From Mycobacterium aquaticum (GTDB lineage: Bacteria; Actinomycetota; Actinomycetes; Mycobacteriales; Mycobacteriaceae), in contig NZ_MVHF01000070.1 of assembly GCF_002086485.1 (NCBI RefSeq), positions 1 through 32,195 of the forward strand: a stretch of DNA of 32,195 bases, in the 5' to 3' direction. Positions 6,556 to 14,532 of the stretch are shown in pieces. A program made the translations under genes and the position numbers. Every line of letters begins with the position of its first letter. The first letter of the stretch is position 1. Under the pieces are notes generated by a model. That model was given only the letters and a program-made list of their open reading frames with translations. It did not search any database and was not told the DNA's origin.

Positions 6556-6618
6556 CGCCGAGTGGCCAGTTCTGTACACGTCTTTCGCGTGTGACGGGTA
6601 GCAGGTGGCCATTCGGCG
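6556..6618. repeat. Inverted-repeat element, TGGCCA family copy A
   Basis: Outer arms CGCCGAGTGGCCA (6556-6568) and TGGCCATTCGGCG (6606-6618) pair at 12 of 13 positions, with one G-T. An inner stem ACACG (6576-6580)/CGTGT (6588-6592) completes a cruciform-like structure. It begins 8 bp after the typA stop. The arms resemble those of the element at 23889-23945, so this looks like a dispersed intergenic repeat that may also act as a transcription-end hairpin. Confidence 0.6.
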
Positions 6619-6724
6619 GAAGACCGCTACTTGTCGGCTCTTACTGTCCTTGGGGGAGGAACGTGCGCAAACTTCGGCGAGCTTCTCGTGCCGTGTGCGA
6701 CACGGGGCCCGCGGGGGCGGTCGA

Positions 6725-6730
6725 TACCCT
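6725..6730 (+). promoter_or_regulatory. Leaderless -10 element of lpqW
   Basis: TACCCT lies 7 nt before the GTG at 6738, the geometry of a mycobacterial leaderless transcript whose first base is at or next to the start codon. This supports 6738 over the upstream GTGs at 6663 and 6693. Confidence 0.6.
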
Positions 6731-6737
6731 GAGTGGC

Positions 6738-8609
6738 GTGCCGACACCAACCCGCCGTGCCCGAATGACCGTCGGCGTCCTCATTTCGGTACCGTCTCTG
6801 CTGCTCAGCGCCTGTACGGTCAGCCCGCCGCCCGCGCCGCAGAGCACCGAGACCACGCAGGTCACGCCACCGCCGCCGGCCAAGGCGATGCAGGTGATCA
6901 TGGCGATCGACTCGATCGGCCCCGGCTTCAACCCGCATCTGCTGTCCGATCAGTCGCCCGTGAACGCCGCGATCGCCGCGCTCGTGCTGCCGAGCTCGTT
7001 CCGGCCCGTGCCCGACCCCAAGTCGCCGACCGGTTCGCGCTGGGAGCTCGACACGACACTGCTGGAATCGGCAGAGGTGACGAGCCAGAGCCCGTTCACG
7101 GTCACCTACAAGATCAAGCCCGAGGCGCAGTGGACCGACAACGCGCCGATCGCCGCGGATGACTATTGGTATCTGTGGCGGCAGATGGTCGGGCAGCCCG
7201 GTGTCGTCGACCCGGCCGGCTACGACCTGATCACCGGTGTCCAGTCGGTCGATGGTGGCAAGCAGGTCGTGGTGACCTTCTCCCAGCCGTACCCGGCCTG
7301 GCGCGAGCTCTTCAACGACATCCTGCCCGCCCACATCGTCAAGGACGTGCCGGGCGGATTCGGTGCGGGCCTGGCCCGGGCCATGCCTGTCACCGGGGGA
7401 CAGTTCCGGGTGGAGAGCATCGACCCGCAACGCGACGAGATCCTGTTGGCGCGCAACGACCGATTCTGGAGCGTGCCCGCCAAGCCCGATCTGGTGTTGT
7501 TCCGCCGCGGTGGCGCCCCTGCGGCGCTGGCCGATTCGATTCGTAACGGCGACACCCAGGTGGCCCAAGTGCACGGTGGCGCAGCCACTTTCGCGCAGCT
7601 GAGCGCCATCCCGGATGTGCGCACGGCGCGGATCGTCACGCCTCGAGTACTGCAGCTGTCGCTGCGCGCGCAGCAGCCGAAGCTTGCCGACACCCAGGTG
7701 CGCAAGGCCATCCTGAGCCTCATCGACGTCGACCTGCTGGCCTCCGTCGGGGCCGGTGACGACAACACCGTAACCCTCGCGCAGGCCCAGGTGCGTTCAC
7801 CGTCGGACCCCGGTTATGTGCCGACCGCACCACCGGCCATGGGCCGTGACGCCGCGCTGGAGCTGCTGCGGGGTGCGGGCTATCAGATCGAGCCCGCCGC
7901 ACCCGCGGCACCGGGAAATCCGTTGCCCGACAACGGTCGTCAACGCATCACCAAGGACGGGGTGCCGTTGTCCCTGGTGCTCGGTGTCGCCTCGAACGAC
8001 CCGACGTCGGTCGCGGTGGCCAACACCGCCGCCGACCAGTTGCGCAATGTCGGCATCGAAGCCTCGGTGCTGGCGCTGGATCCGGTGGCGCTCTACGGTG
8101 ACGCCTCGACCAACAATCGCGTCGACGCCATCGTCGGTTGGCATCAGGCCGGGGGAGACCTCGCGACGTCGCTGGCCTCGCGGTACGGGTGCCGTGCGCT
8201 GGAGGCCACCTCGGTCTCGACGGCGGTACCCGGACCTCCGGCGCCGTCGTCGTCGCCGTCATCGAAGACGACGACTCCTCCGCCGCCGGCGAGCGCGACC
8301 ACCGCGACGCCTCCGCCGACCATCCCGGCGCCGGGATCCGGTGATCTGGTGCAGGCTCCCAGCAACATCACCGGGATCTGTGATCGCAGCATTCAGCCGA
8401 AAATCGATGCGGCACTGGATGGTACCGAGAACATCGCCGACGTGATCCAGGCCGTGGAACCCCGGTTGTGGAACATGTCGACGGTACTGCCGATCCTGCA
8501 GGACACCACGATCGTCGCAGCGGGCCCCAGTGTGCAGAACGTCAGCTTGTCCGGTGCGGTACCCGTTGGCATCGTCGGCGACGCAGGCGGCTGGCTGAAA
8601 ACCAAGTAG
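6738..8609 (+). CDS. lpqW: Lipoprotein LpqW, regulator of PIM/LM/LAM flux
   Basis: A 623-residue lipoprotein. A twin-Arg-containing n-region and hydrophobic stretch end in the lipobox LSAC with the lipidated Cys at residue 26, followed by a Pro/Thr-rich linker. The mature part has the fold of peptide/solute-binding proteins (SBP family 5 type): VIMAIDSIGPGFNPHLL, PVNAAIAALVLPSSFRPVPD and DTQVRKAILSLIDVDLLASVGAG. A low-complexity Ser/Pro/Thr insert lies near residues 500-535. The C-terminus VSLSGAVPVGIVGDAG is strongly conserved with M. tuberculosis Rv1166. LpqW acts outside the membrane to direct mannosylated intermediates toward LM/LAM, and lpqW mutants are suppressed through pimE, which lies in this window. 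The start agrees with both the M. tuberculosis N-terminus (VPSP/VPTP) and the leaderless promoter. It lies downstream of typA with its own promoter. Confidence 0.93.
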   Translation: MPTPTRRARMTVGVLISVPSLLLSACTVSPPPAPQSTETTQVTPPPPAKAMQVIMAIDSIGPGFNPHLLSDQSPVNAAIAALVLPSSFRPVPDPKSPTGSRWELDTTLLESAEVTSQSPFTVTYKIKPEAQWTDNAPIAADDYWYLWRQMVGQPGVVDPAGYDLITGVQSVDGGKQVVVTFSQPYPAWRELFNDILPAHIVKDVPGGFGAGLARAMPVTGGQFRVESIDPQRDEILLARNDRFWSVPAKPDLVLFRRGGAPAALADSIRNGDTQVAQVHGGAATFAQLSAIPDVRTARIVTPRVLQLSLRAQQPKLADTQVRKAILSLIDVDLLASVGAGDDNTVTLAQAQVRSPSDPGYVPTAPPAMGRDAALELLRGAGYQIEPAAPAAPGNPLPDNGRQRITKDGVPLSLVLGVASNDPTSVAVANTAADQLRNVGIEASVLALDPVALYGDASTNNRVDAIVGWHQAGGDLATSLASRYGCRALEATSVSTAVPGPPAPSSSPSSKTTTPPPPASATTATPPPTIPAPGSGDLVQAPSNITGICDRSIQPKIDAALDGTENIADVIQAVEPRLWNMSTVLPILQDTTIVAAGPSVQNVSLSGAVPVGIVGDAGGWLKTK

Positions 8610-8666
8610 CGGCTCCTGGGGTGGCCGAGTGCGGGCGAGCGCACGGCCCACACTCGGCGTCCGGGT

Positions 8667-9683
8667 TTATTGCTTGGCTTGTGGCGTTACCTTGGCGAGA
8701 CTCGACTTGACCCTGCCGACAAGGGATTTGAGCGGCTTGGCCTGCAGTCGCTCGGTCTTGACCGGTTGTGACGACGACGTTTGCGGCCCGTCGGTGTCGG
8801 CGATACTTGCCGACAACTGGCCCGGACGCGCCTTGTTGCCTGAGCCAAAGACCGAGCGCAGGCTGGGTCGCGGTGTGTCCGTCGACAGAGACTGTGCCGC
8901 AACGGTATCAGTACCGCGGGCGGAAGTCTGCGCCGGTTGGGTCTGCAGGGCGGTCTTGATGACCTGACGGGTGGTGTCGACGACCGATGCAGTGGCATTC
9001 GCCAGGTCGATGGTCCGCATCGCCACATCCCTGACGCCGTGCTGAATGGCGTTGACGGCGTTGGCCGGATCGCCCGTCGACGCAGCGTCGGCCACATCTC
9101 GGACGGTGACGACGGCGGTGTCCACGAGCGGCTTGACGTAGCTGATGCCAAGGTAGATCGGCAGTGACGTGCTCTCCAGGGCGACGGGTACCAGCGCTTG
9201 GGCCACGGCCAGCGGTCGCTGAAGTACCCACTCCGCCTGAGGAATCGACTCCATGAGGAACTGAATCGCGGGTATACCGACGGCATTGAGAAGCTCGATC
9301 GGCGCTTGGTCGGGATTGCCTGCCGCTACGGCTGCCGCCGCAGCGGCGATTCCCTCCGGCAGTCCGGTGGCCATGGCGGCAATCGTGGTGACACCGTTGA
9401 CCGCGATGGCTCCCGTCGCGGTGGCGGTCGCGATCTGGTTGGCGATGAACTGTGTGAGAACAGGTGCGGGGTCGGCGATCTCGGCGGCGATCAGCCCCGC
9501 GGCGACCTGTTCGGTGAACTCGAATACCGGCGCGAATACGTCGGCGGGATTCTCCACGGCGGCCGCGAGCCGCACGTCGTTGATGTGCATGTCGGGCGGC
9601 GGATTGATTCCGGTGGTGGCGATGACGCCTGCTCCCACCATTGCAATCCCGGCGGCCAAAGACGATCGAACAGCTGCTTGCAT
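8667..9683 (-). CDS. Mycobacterial Ala-rich envelope protein, paralog 1
   Basis: A 338-residue protein of an uncharacterised mycobacterial type. The N-terminus MQAAVRSSLAAGIAMVGAGVIA is a signal or anchor sequence shared in style with two neighbours. It is followed by an Asp/Glu-containing region with IADPAPVLTQFIANQI, which closely parallels IADPFPILQQVVANQI in the 9981-11243 gene. A central Ala-rich helical part (residues about 95-250) leads into a Ser/Thr/Lys/Arg-rich C-terminal tail (SLRSVFGSGNKARPG, RLQAKPLKSLVGRVKSSLAKV). ATG 9683 is chosen because GAAAGGG lies upstream and the start aligns with the paralog; the frame is open to 9737. It has no PE or PPE domain. Function is unknown. Export to the cell envelope is likely, and the basic tail may touch acidic wall polymers (inference). 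Confidence 0.75.
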   Translation of the reverse strand: MQAAVRSSLAAGIAMVGAGVIATTGINPPPDMHINDVRLAAAVENPADVFAPVFEFTEQVAAGLIAAEIADPAPVLTQFIANQIATATATGAIAVNGVTTIAAMATGLPEGIAAAAAAVAAGNPDQAPIELLNAVGIPAIQFLMESIPQAEWVLQRPLAVAQALVPVALESTSLPIYLGISYVKPLVDTAVVTVRDVADAASTGDPANAVNAIQHGVRDVAMRTIDLANATASVVDTTRQVIKTALQTQPAQTSARGTDTVAAQSLSTDTPRPSLRSVFGSGNKARPGQLSASIADTDGPQTSSSQPVKTERLQAKPLKSLVGRVKSSLAKVTPQAKQ

Positions 9684-9932
9684 CTGAACCCTTTCATCGT
9701 CGCCGGCTTCTGGGCGATGACTCGCTGCACCGCTCACAGCCAGCGTTCAGGAAAGCTACTCGCAATGGATTGAAACGTGTTCCAGTAAATGGAACAAGGC
9801 CGGCGGTTTAGTTGCGATCAAAACTTTTAGCAGGAGAAATGATGTCCTCTGAACTGCCATTTTAGTGTTCAATAAAATGACGCATACGTCAAAAAAGCTT
9901 CCTGTTACCCACTAGTAGCATTCGTGAAATGA
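9684..9932. promoter_or_regulatory. AT-richer control region with two operator-like palindromes
   Basis: This gap upstream of paralog 1 is visibly richer in A and T than its neighbours. It holds TGTTCCA-GTAAA-TGGAACA (9778-9796, perfect 7-bp arms) and TGACG-CATA-CGTCA (9878-9891, 5-bp arms), plus T/A runs near 9870-9900. Both palindromes lie upstream of the 9683 start on the minus strand and are candidate regulator sites. No coding signal is seen. Confidence 0.45.
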
Positions 9933-9968
9933 GGGTGGGCCCCCTCGCCGTGACGAGAAGGCCCACCC
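9933..9968 (-). terminator. Hairpin after paralog 2
   Basis: Arms GGGTGGGCC (9933-9941) and GGCCCACCC (9960-9968) pair perfectly. A nested CTCG/CGAG stem sits in the loop. It lies 12 bp beyond the stop of the 9981-11243 gene. No strong T-tract follows, so termination strength is uncertain. Confidence 0.6.
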
Positions 9969-9980
9969 GATGGTTGACGG

Positions 9981-11243
9981 TCAGGCAGCGTTGTGCGAAC
10001 CCGAACCGCCCGACGAGTTGCCGCCCTCGCCGGAACCCGTCGAACTGCTTTGGCCGCCGCTCTTGGGGGCGGTGCTCTTCTTGCCCGACAAGCCTTCACC
10101 GGCTTTCTTGAGCCCATCGGTGATGTTCTTGACGGCGCCCTTGACCCCATCCTGCGTCTGCTTGAGCCGGTTGGCGCGGGTCGGCTTGGCGGTGCTGGCT
10201 GCTTTGTCGCTGGACGTGGTCTTGGCCCCATCGCCGGCCGAGGCGGCGGCCGACGAATCGGTCACTGCAGACCCCGCGGCTGCAGATCCCGATGGGGTGG
10301 ATTCCGTTGGCGCCGTGGTGGTCTGCTCTGCCGGGGCCGGTGCGACGTCGAGCGTGACGACCTTGGCGGGAGCCTTGGGTGCTGCGCTCAGTTGAGCCAC
10401 CGCGGCGGTCAATGCCGCAGGCGGCTTGATGTCGTTGGCGATGGCATCGCGGGCCTGCCGCAGTGCGGAGAGCAAGCCGAGGCTCGGTCCGAGCAACCCG
10501 CCCCCGCCCGCGTCAGCGGCCCCGTTCAGGAACGCATCGGCGATCTGACCGGGCCCGGCGAGCACCGCGTTGACGAAGCCGAGCGGGTCGCCGGCCTTGA
10601 TCGCGTCGACCATGTTCTGGCCGACATTGCCGCTCACCAGCACCGCGGGAAAGACGGTGTTGAGTGCGCCAAGCACCGGAATGAGCACGGCCGCTGGATC
10701 ATTGATGACGTTGAGCAGATTCTGCACAGGCTGCTTGATGGCGTTGGTGATCGGCTCCAACAGGGGTAGGCCTGCGAGTAGGACCGGGCTGAGCAAGGCG
10801 CTCCATGCGGTACTCACCGCGCCGTTGATGTCCCCGGCGAGGAGCTGGGTGACCGCCTGTTGGAGCTGGGCTGGGATACCGTATGGATTCGACGGGTCCA
10901 GCTGCTGGCCGAGCGCCTCGCCCGCGCTCTGCAGCCCGGCGAATATGCCTTGGCCGCTGGTGATCTGGTTGGCAACGACCTGCTGCAGGATGGGGAACGG
11001 GTCGGCGATCTCGGTGCCGATGAGCGTCCCGACGTTGTTGACGGTGTTGGTGATTAGCTGTACGTATGCCTCGAACGGATCGACGGCTGCGGAGAGGCTC
11101 ACCGATGCCGTCGAGACCGCCGGCACGTGGACCTCTGGCAGCGGCGGTGCGACGGGACTGACCGCGATGGCGCCAGCGCCCACCAATGCCACGCCCGCAG
11201 CCAGATAGGACCGTGCGGAATTTGACCGTGCAGCGATTTGCAT
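9981..11243 (-). CDS. Mycobacterial Ala-rich envelope protein, paralog 2
   Basis: A 420-residue protein starting MQIAARSNSARSYLAAGVAL at ATG 11243, with GGAGAACC as RBS. The signal/anchor stretch runs into SPVAPPLPEVHVP, a Pro-rich hinge common in this mycobacterial family. The body (residues about 55-270) is Leu/Ile/Val/Pro-rich with amphipathic segments (TEIADPFPILQQVVANQI, LLSPVLLAGLPLLEPITNAI). The final 140 residues are a low-complexity linker of Ala/Ser/Thr/Pro followed by a Lys-rich segment (NRLKQTQDGVKGAVKNITDG) and a Gly/Ser tail ending GSGSHNAA. A similar Lys/Asp-Gly-Val repeat occurs in the third protein at 14533-15822. It is not a PE/PPE protein, though the hydrophobic body could be mistaken for one. 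The function is unknown, and envelope location is inferred from the N-terminus. Confidence 0.78.
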   Translation of the reverse strand: MQIAARSNSARSYLAAGVALVGAGAIAVSPVAPPLPEVHVPAVSTASVSLSAAVDPFEAYVQLITNTVNNVGTLIGTEIADPFPILQQVVANQITSGQGIFAGLQSAGEALGQQLDPSNPYGIPAQLQQAVTQLLAGDINGAVSTAWSALLSPVLLAGLPLLEPITNAIKQPVQNLLNVINDPAAVLIPVLGALNTVFPAVLVSGNVGQNMVDAIKAGDPLGFVNAVLAGPGQIADAFLNGAADAGGGGLLGPSLGLLSALRQARDAIANDIKPPAALTAAVAQLSAAPKAPAKVVTLDVAPAPAEQTTTAPTESTPSGSAAAGSAVTDSSAAASAGDGAKTTSSDKAASTAKPTRANRLKQTQDGVKGAVKNITDGLKKAGEGLSGKKSTAPKSGGQSSSTGSGEGGNSSGGSGSHNAA

Positions 11244-11769
11244 AGGTTCTCCTTACCCTCGATGTACCCCCGACGAGGCAAAAGCTACCTGAGAGTAAGT
11301 TAATGAATCAGTGCTTTCGGAAACTTTGCATTCATCACTAAATTTCCGGCTACCGACGGGCGCTCGACGTGGAACTAGCTGCTCATACGTTGTTTTTACG
11401 CCGACGAAAGCTCATTGTGCGCCATTTGCCACGATGTGGCATCACAAAACAATGCATCGAAGTTCCCATGCTTTGCAAACAAGTGGCAGCATCTGCAATC
11501 TGTTAACTCATAAATCGGCATCGGCGCCCGGGGCTGCGGATTTCCATCGATGGGGCGCGAAAACGCACTTTGCCGGCCGATGGTGGCGGGCTGTCAGTTG
11601 CGAAGGTTGCCTATGTAGTTCGTCTACGCTTTCGGTGGCGCGGCCTGCGGCTGTGTCCAGCGTTCGTGACCGCATCGGACGAGTGTTTGCTGAGTGGTTC
11701 CTGTCGCAACCAGTTGTCGGCGTCCGCCACTTTTCGCGGACCGGGCCGCGACCGCGTGCGTCGACGGAA
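11244..11769. other. 526-bp gene-free, AT-richer interval
   Basis: This is the largest gap in the window. The first 280 bp beyond the 11243 start are clearly AT-richer than the surroundings (runs such as GTTAATGAATCA, GTTGTTTTTACG). They contain a small palindrome GCCAC-GAT-GTGGC (11428-11440) and CCATCGATGG near 11542. I see no credible ORF on either strand, no tRNA and no insertion-sequence ends. It probably holds the promoter of paralog 2. An old horizontal insertion scar or nucleoid-protein-bound DNA is possible. Confidence 0.5.
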
Positions 11770-13005
11770 CTACTTGGCCGGCGCCGTCTTTCGTCGTTCG
11801 CTCAGCACCCGCAGTCCGTGTGCGGCGGTGGCCGCGACAAGGAACGGCAACAACACCCACCACGGCGGCCGGGCCAGTTCCCAGACGAACAGTGCTGCCC
11901 ACACCGGTGCGCGTTGCGTGATGGCCAGCACGCCTGCCGCACACGTCAACGACACCGCCGCGACGCTCACCGGGTGCTCCGTCCACGTGTTGATCGACAG
12001 CGCCACAATCGATCCCAGTGCCGATCCGGTGGCCAGCGCGGGTGTGAGCATGCCGCCCACGGCGCCGGCGCGTAGAAAGACCGCGGTGAGGACCGGCTTG
12101 AGCAGGAAGATCATCGCTGCGGCGGTCAGCGTCATGCCGCTGTCGAGGCTGACCGTGAGGATGCTCTTGCCGTTGCCGGGAAGTTCCGGCCAATGGATCG
12201 AGCAGATGCCGATCAGCAGCCCGGCCGCGGCGATGGACGGGATCAGCAACCACGACGTCGGGGTCTTGGCCGGGCGGGCCAGATCCATGATCCGGTTGAA
12301 GGCCAGCCCGACTCCCAAGCTCAACGGCGCCAGGAGCAAGGCGAAACCGGTGAGCAGATAAGACAGTTGGGGGTTGGGCCAATCAAGGGGCGCCGCGGCG
12401 TGAGTGACCGGGCTGGCGACGGCGACCGCCAGGCTGGACGTGATCAATGCGGCGCCGACGGCCCGCGGATGCCACGTCTTGAGCATGATCCGGACCGCGA
12501 ACAGTGCGCCGCCCACCGGCACGCTGTAGACCGCCGCGAGGCCAGCACCCGCGGCGCACGCCAGCAGGATCTCGCGGTCGCGTGGCGTCAGCGCCCATCG
12601 TGACGTCCCGAGATCAGCCAGCACGGCCGCGAATTGACGTGGAGCCCCTTCGCGCCCGAGTGACGCGCCAGAGCCGACGAGAAACACCTGCAGTCCGGCG
12701 TCGAGTGTCAGCGGCAGCCGAGGCAGGGGCCCATGGTTGGCGATCGTCGCCGACAACCCGGGCACTGTGACCCGGCGGCGCAGCATCCACCAGCCGAAGC
12801 CGGCCAGCGCGCCGCCGATCATCGGTCCGACCGCGCGCCGTACCGGGCTGGCACCGGTCACGCCTTCCAGCAGCGAACCGAACGAGTAGTGGTACGTCAG
12901 ATGCTCGACGGCGTGCAACAGCAGCGTCGTCGCAACACCGGCAACCCCGGCCACCAACCCGACCACAACGATGCCGCAACCGAACTCGAGGTTCCGCCGA
13001 TTCAC
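11770..13005 (-). CDS. ClC-family chloride channel/antiporter-like membrane protein
   Basis: A 411-residue polytopic protein with the ClC signature elements in order: GSGAS (111-115) for the anion-binding GSGIP region, GREGAP (117-122) with the gating glutamate E119, and GGMLTP (317-322) for the GxFxP region. There is no CBS-domain tail, as is usual for short bacterial ClCs. In the helix that carries E202/E203 of E. coli ClC-ec1 (LFIIEEM), this protein reads LFAVRIM, so R172 and I173 replace the two glutamates. E203 is the internal proton-transfer residue, so H+ coupling may be altered or lost (inference). GTG 13005 is chosen because TACATT lies 7 nt upstream, a leaderless pattern. It is divergent from mshB. 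The substrate anion cannot be read. Confidence 0.88.
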   Translation of the reverse strand: MNRRNLEFGCGIVVVGLVAGVAGVATTLLLHAVEHLTYHYSFGSLLEGVTGASPVRRAVGPMIGGALAGFGWWMLRRRVTVPGLSATIANHGPLPRLPLTLDAGLQVFLVGSGASLGREGAPRQFAAVLADLGTSRWALTPRDREILLACAAGAGLAAVYSVPVGGALFAVRIMLKTWHPRAVGAALITSSLAVAVASPVTHAAAPLDWPNPQLSYLLTGFALLLAPLSLGVGLAFNRIMDLARPAKTPTSWLLIPSIAAAGLLIGICSIHWPELPGNGKSILTVSLDSGMTLTAAAMIFLLKPVLTAVFLRAGAVGGMLTPALATGSALGSIVALSINTWTEHPVSVAAVSLTCAAGVLAITQRAPVWAALFVWELARPPWWVLLPFLVAATAAHGLRVLSERRKTAPAK

Positions 13006-13012
13006 CTTGGTG

Positions 13013-13018
13013 AATGTA
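13013..13018 (-). promoter_or_regulatory. Leaderless -10 element of the ClC gene
   Basis: On the minus strand TACATT is followed by 7 nt and GTG at 13005, the TANNNT-plus-short-spacer pattern of leaderless mycobacterial genes. Confidence 0.5.
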
Positions 13019-13077
13019 GGGGACCAGGCGTCGTCATGAGAGCCGAGTGAGTATGGCCGACCCGATGGCGACCCGAC

Positions 13078-13083
13078 TACTGT
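13078..13083 (+). promoter_or_regulatory. Candidate leaderless -10 element of mshB
   Basis: TACTGT lies 8 nt before ATG 13092. It favours this start over GTG 13047, ATG 13053 and ATG 13065, which are in frame upstream. Confidence 0.4.
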
Positions 13084-13091
13084 CGCGGTCG

Positions 13092-13961
13092 ATGCCCAAC
13101 GAAACGCCCCGCCTGCTGTTCGTCCATGCCCACCCGGACGACGAAACCCTCACCACCGGCGCCACAATCGCCCACTATGCCGCGCACGGCGCCGAGGTCC
13201 GCGTCGTCACGTGCACGTTGGGCGAAGAAGGCGAGGTGATCGGCGACCAGTACGCCCTGCTGTCCGTGGACCACGCCGATCAGCTCGGCGGCTACCGCAT
13301 CAGTGAACTCACGCGTGCGCTCGGGGCGCTGGGCCTCGGCGCTCCGCACTACCTGGGCGGTCCGGGCCGTTGGCGCGATTCCGGCATGGGCGGTACCCAC
13401 CACGCCGGTGGGCGGCAGCGTTGGGTGGATGCCGACATGGACGAGGCCGTCGGCGAGCTCGCCACCGTCATAGCCGAGATGCGCCCGCACGTCGTCGTCA
13501 CCTACGACCCAGAGGGCGGCTACGGGCACCCCGACCACATCCAGACCCACCGGGTCACCACAGCCGCGGTCGCTGCGGCTGCCGACAACGGCTGGGCGGT
13601 GCCGAAGTTCTATTGGACGGTGACCGCGACCAGCGCGATGGGTTCCGGTTTGAGCGCGCTGTCCGACTTGCCCGAGGGCTGGATCAGGGTCGACATCAAG
13701 GATGTGCCGTTCGGTTACCCGGACGATCGGATCGACGCCGTAGTCGACGCCACCGCCCAGCTGCCCGCCAAGATCGCCGCGATGCAGGCCCACGCCACGC
13801 AGGTCACCGTCGCCCCGGACGGGCGCGCGTGTGCACTCTCGAACAACATCGCCCTGCCGATCATGGGGGAGGAGCATTATCTGCTCGTCTCTGGCGAGGC
13901 CGGGTCCCGCGATTCCCGTGGCTGGGAAACCGATCTCCTCGCAGGGTTGGTTCTGGAATAG
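13092..13961 (+). CDS. mshB: GlcNAc-Ins deacetylase MshB (mycothiol biosynthesis)
   Basis: A 289-residue zinc metalloenzyme of the LmbE/PIG-L family. It removes acetate from GlcNAc-inositol, the second committed step to mycothiol, the main low-molecular-weight thiol of actinobacteria. The first motif HAHPDDE holds H14 and D17, and GYGHPDHIQTH supplies the third metal-binding His; these correspond to H13, D16 and H147 of the M. tuberculosis enzyme. VTCTLGEEGEVIGD, HADQLGGYRISEL, GGPGRWRDSGM and the C-terminal RGWETDLLAGL also match MshB. The start MPNETPRLLF is preferred because it aligns with MSETPRLLF of Rv1170 and has a TANNNT element just upstream. Longer versions from 13047 would add 15 residues. 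It is divergent from the ClC gene with an 86-bp gap. Confidence 0.93.
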   Translation: MPNETPRLLFVHAHPDDETLTTGATIAHYAAHGAEVRVVTCTLGEEGEVIGDQYALLSVDHADQLGGYRISELTRALGALGLGAPHYLGGPGRWRDSGMGGTHHAGGRQRWVDADMDEAVGELATVIAEMRPHVVVTYDPEGGYGHPDHIQTHRVTTAAVAAAADNGWAVPKFYWTVTATSAMGSGLSALSDLPEGWIRVDIKDVPFGYPDDRIDAVVDATAQLPAKIAAMQAHATQVTVAPDGRACALSNNIALPIMGEEHYLLVSGEAGSRDSRGWETDLLAGLVLE

Positions 13962-14022
13962 CGTCGCCGACGCGGGGTAAGCTCCGAAAAATCCGGCATT
14001 AGTCAGCGGCGAAGGGAAACCC

Positions 14023-14130
14023 ATGGACCCCGATCTGGATCCGAACCTGCAGCACTGGCAGGACCGGGCGGACAACTTCCAGTGGGTGGTCGGCTCGATG
14101 GTCGCGCTGCTCGACAGCATCCCGACCTGA
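14023..14130 (+). CDS. Small protein, 35 aa, between mshB and the Rv1171-like gene
   Basis: ATG 14023 is preceded by GAAGGGAAACC and opens a 35-codon frame that is acidic at the N-terminus and amphipathic after that (MDPDLDPNLQHWQDRAD, then QWVVGSMVALLDSIPT). Its 3' end overlaps the GTG start of the next gene in another frame, or ends right before that gene's conserved region, suggesting translational coupling. It could be a real conserved micro-protein or simply a leader ORF. The sensible amino-acid composition and the RBS favour a translated ORF. Confidence 0.5.
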   Translation: MDPDLDPNLQHWQDRADNFQWVVGSMVALLDSIPT

Positions 14131-14531
14131 CCGCGACCCGCCCGCGCGTCGACGACGCGCCCGCATCCCGCCCGGTCTTCGACCGCATCGTCCTTGCCCT
14201 GCTCGCCGTCGACGGCGTCATCTCGGCTGTCCTCGGTGGGCTTTTCTTGCCGTCCTACCTCGGCGTCGTGCCGTTTCCCATCAGCGCATTCCTCAGCGGC
14301 GCGCTCAATGCCGCCCTGGTCTGGGCCGCCATGCAGTGCACACCGTCGTTTCGGCTCGCGGCGCTGCCGTTGTTGACGTGGTTGGCGACTGTCGCCGTGA
14401 TGACACTCGGCGGGCCGGGCGGTGACGTGATCTTCACCGGCCACGGCATCATGGCCTACAGCGCGCTGCTGTTCATGGTGGTCGGGGCGCTGCCGCCGGC
14501 GCTGCTGCTGCGCCGACGGCTGACCCGCTGA
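14082..14531 (+). CDS. Small integral membrane protein, Rv1171-like
   Basis: A protein of up to 149 residues with four hydrophobic segments. They begin at IVLALLAVDGVISAVLGGLF, then PISAFLSGALNAALVWAAM, PLLTWLATVAVMTL and IMAYSALLFMVVGALPPALL, and the protein ends in a basic RRRLTR. The position between mshB and the next minus gene matches Rv1171 of M. tuberculosis. The start is uncertain. GTG 14082 is the only standard start before the first membrane helix and would overlap the 35-aa ORF by 49 bp. A non-standard start near 14127, by coupling to the small ORF stop, is possible. Function is unknown. Confidence 0.7.
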   Translation: MGGRLDGRAARQHPDLTATRPRVDDAPASRPVFDRIVLALLAVDGVISAVLGGLFLPSYLGVVPFPISAFLSGALNAALVWAAMQCTPSFRLAALPLLTWLATVAVMTLGGPGGDVIFTGHGIMAYSALLFMVVGALPPALLLRRRLTR

Positions 14532-14532
14532 C

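Noticed and set aside
11311..12361. Plus-strand frames of 254 and 263 codons
   Set aside because: They run antisense into the ClC gene and have no coding-like composition or RBS.
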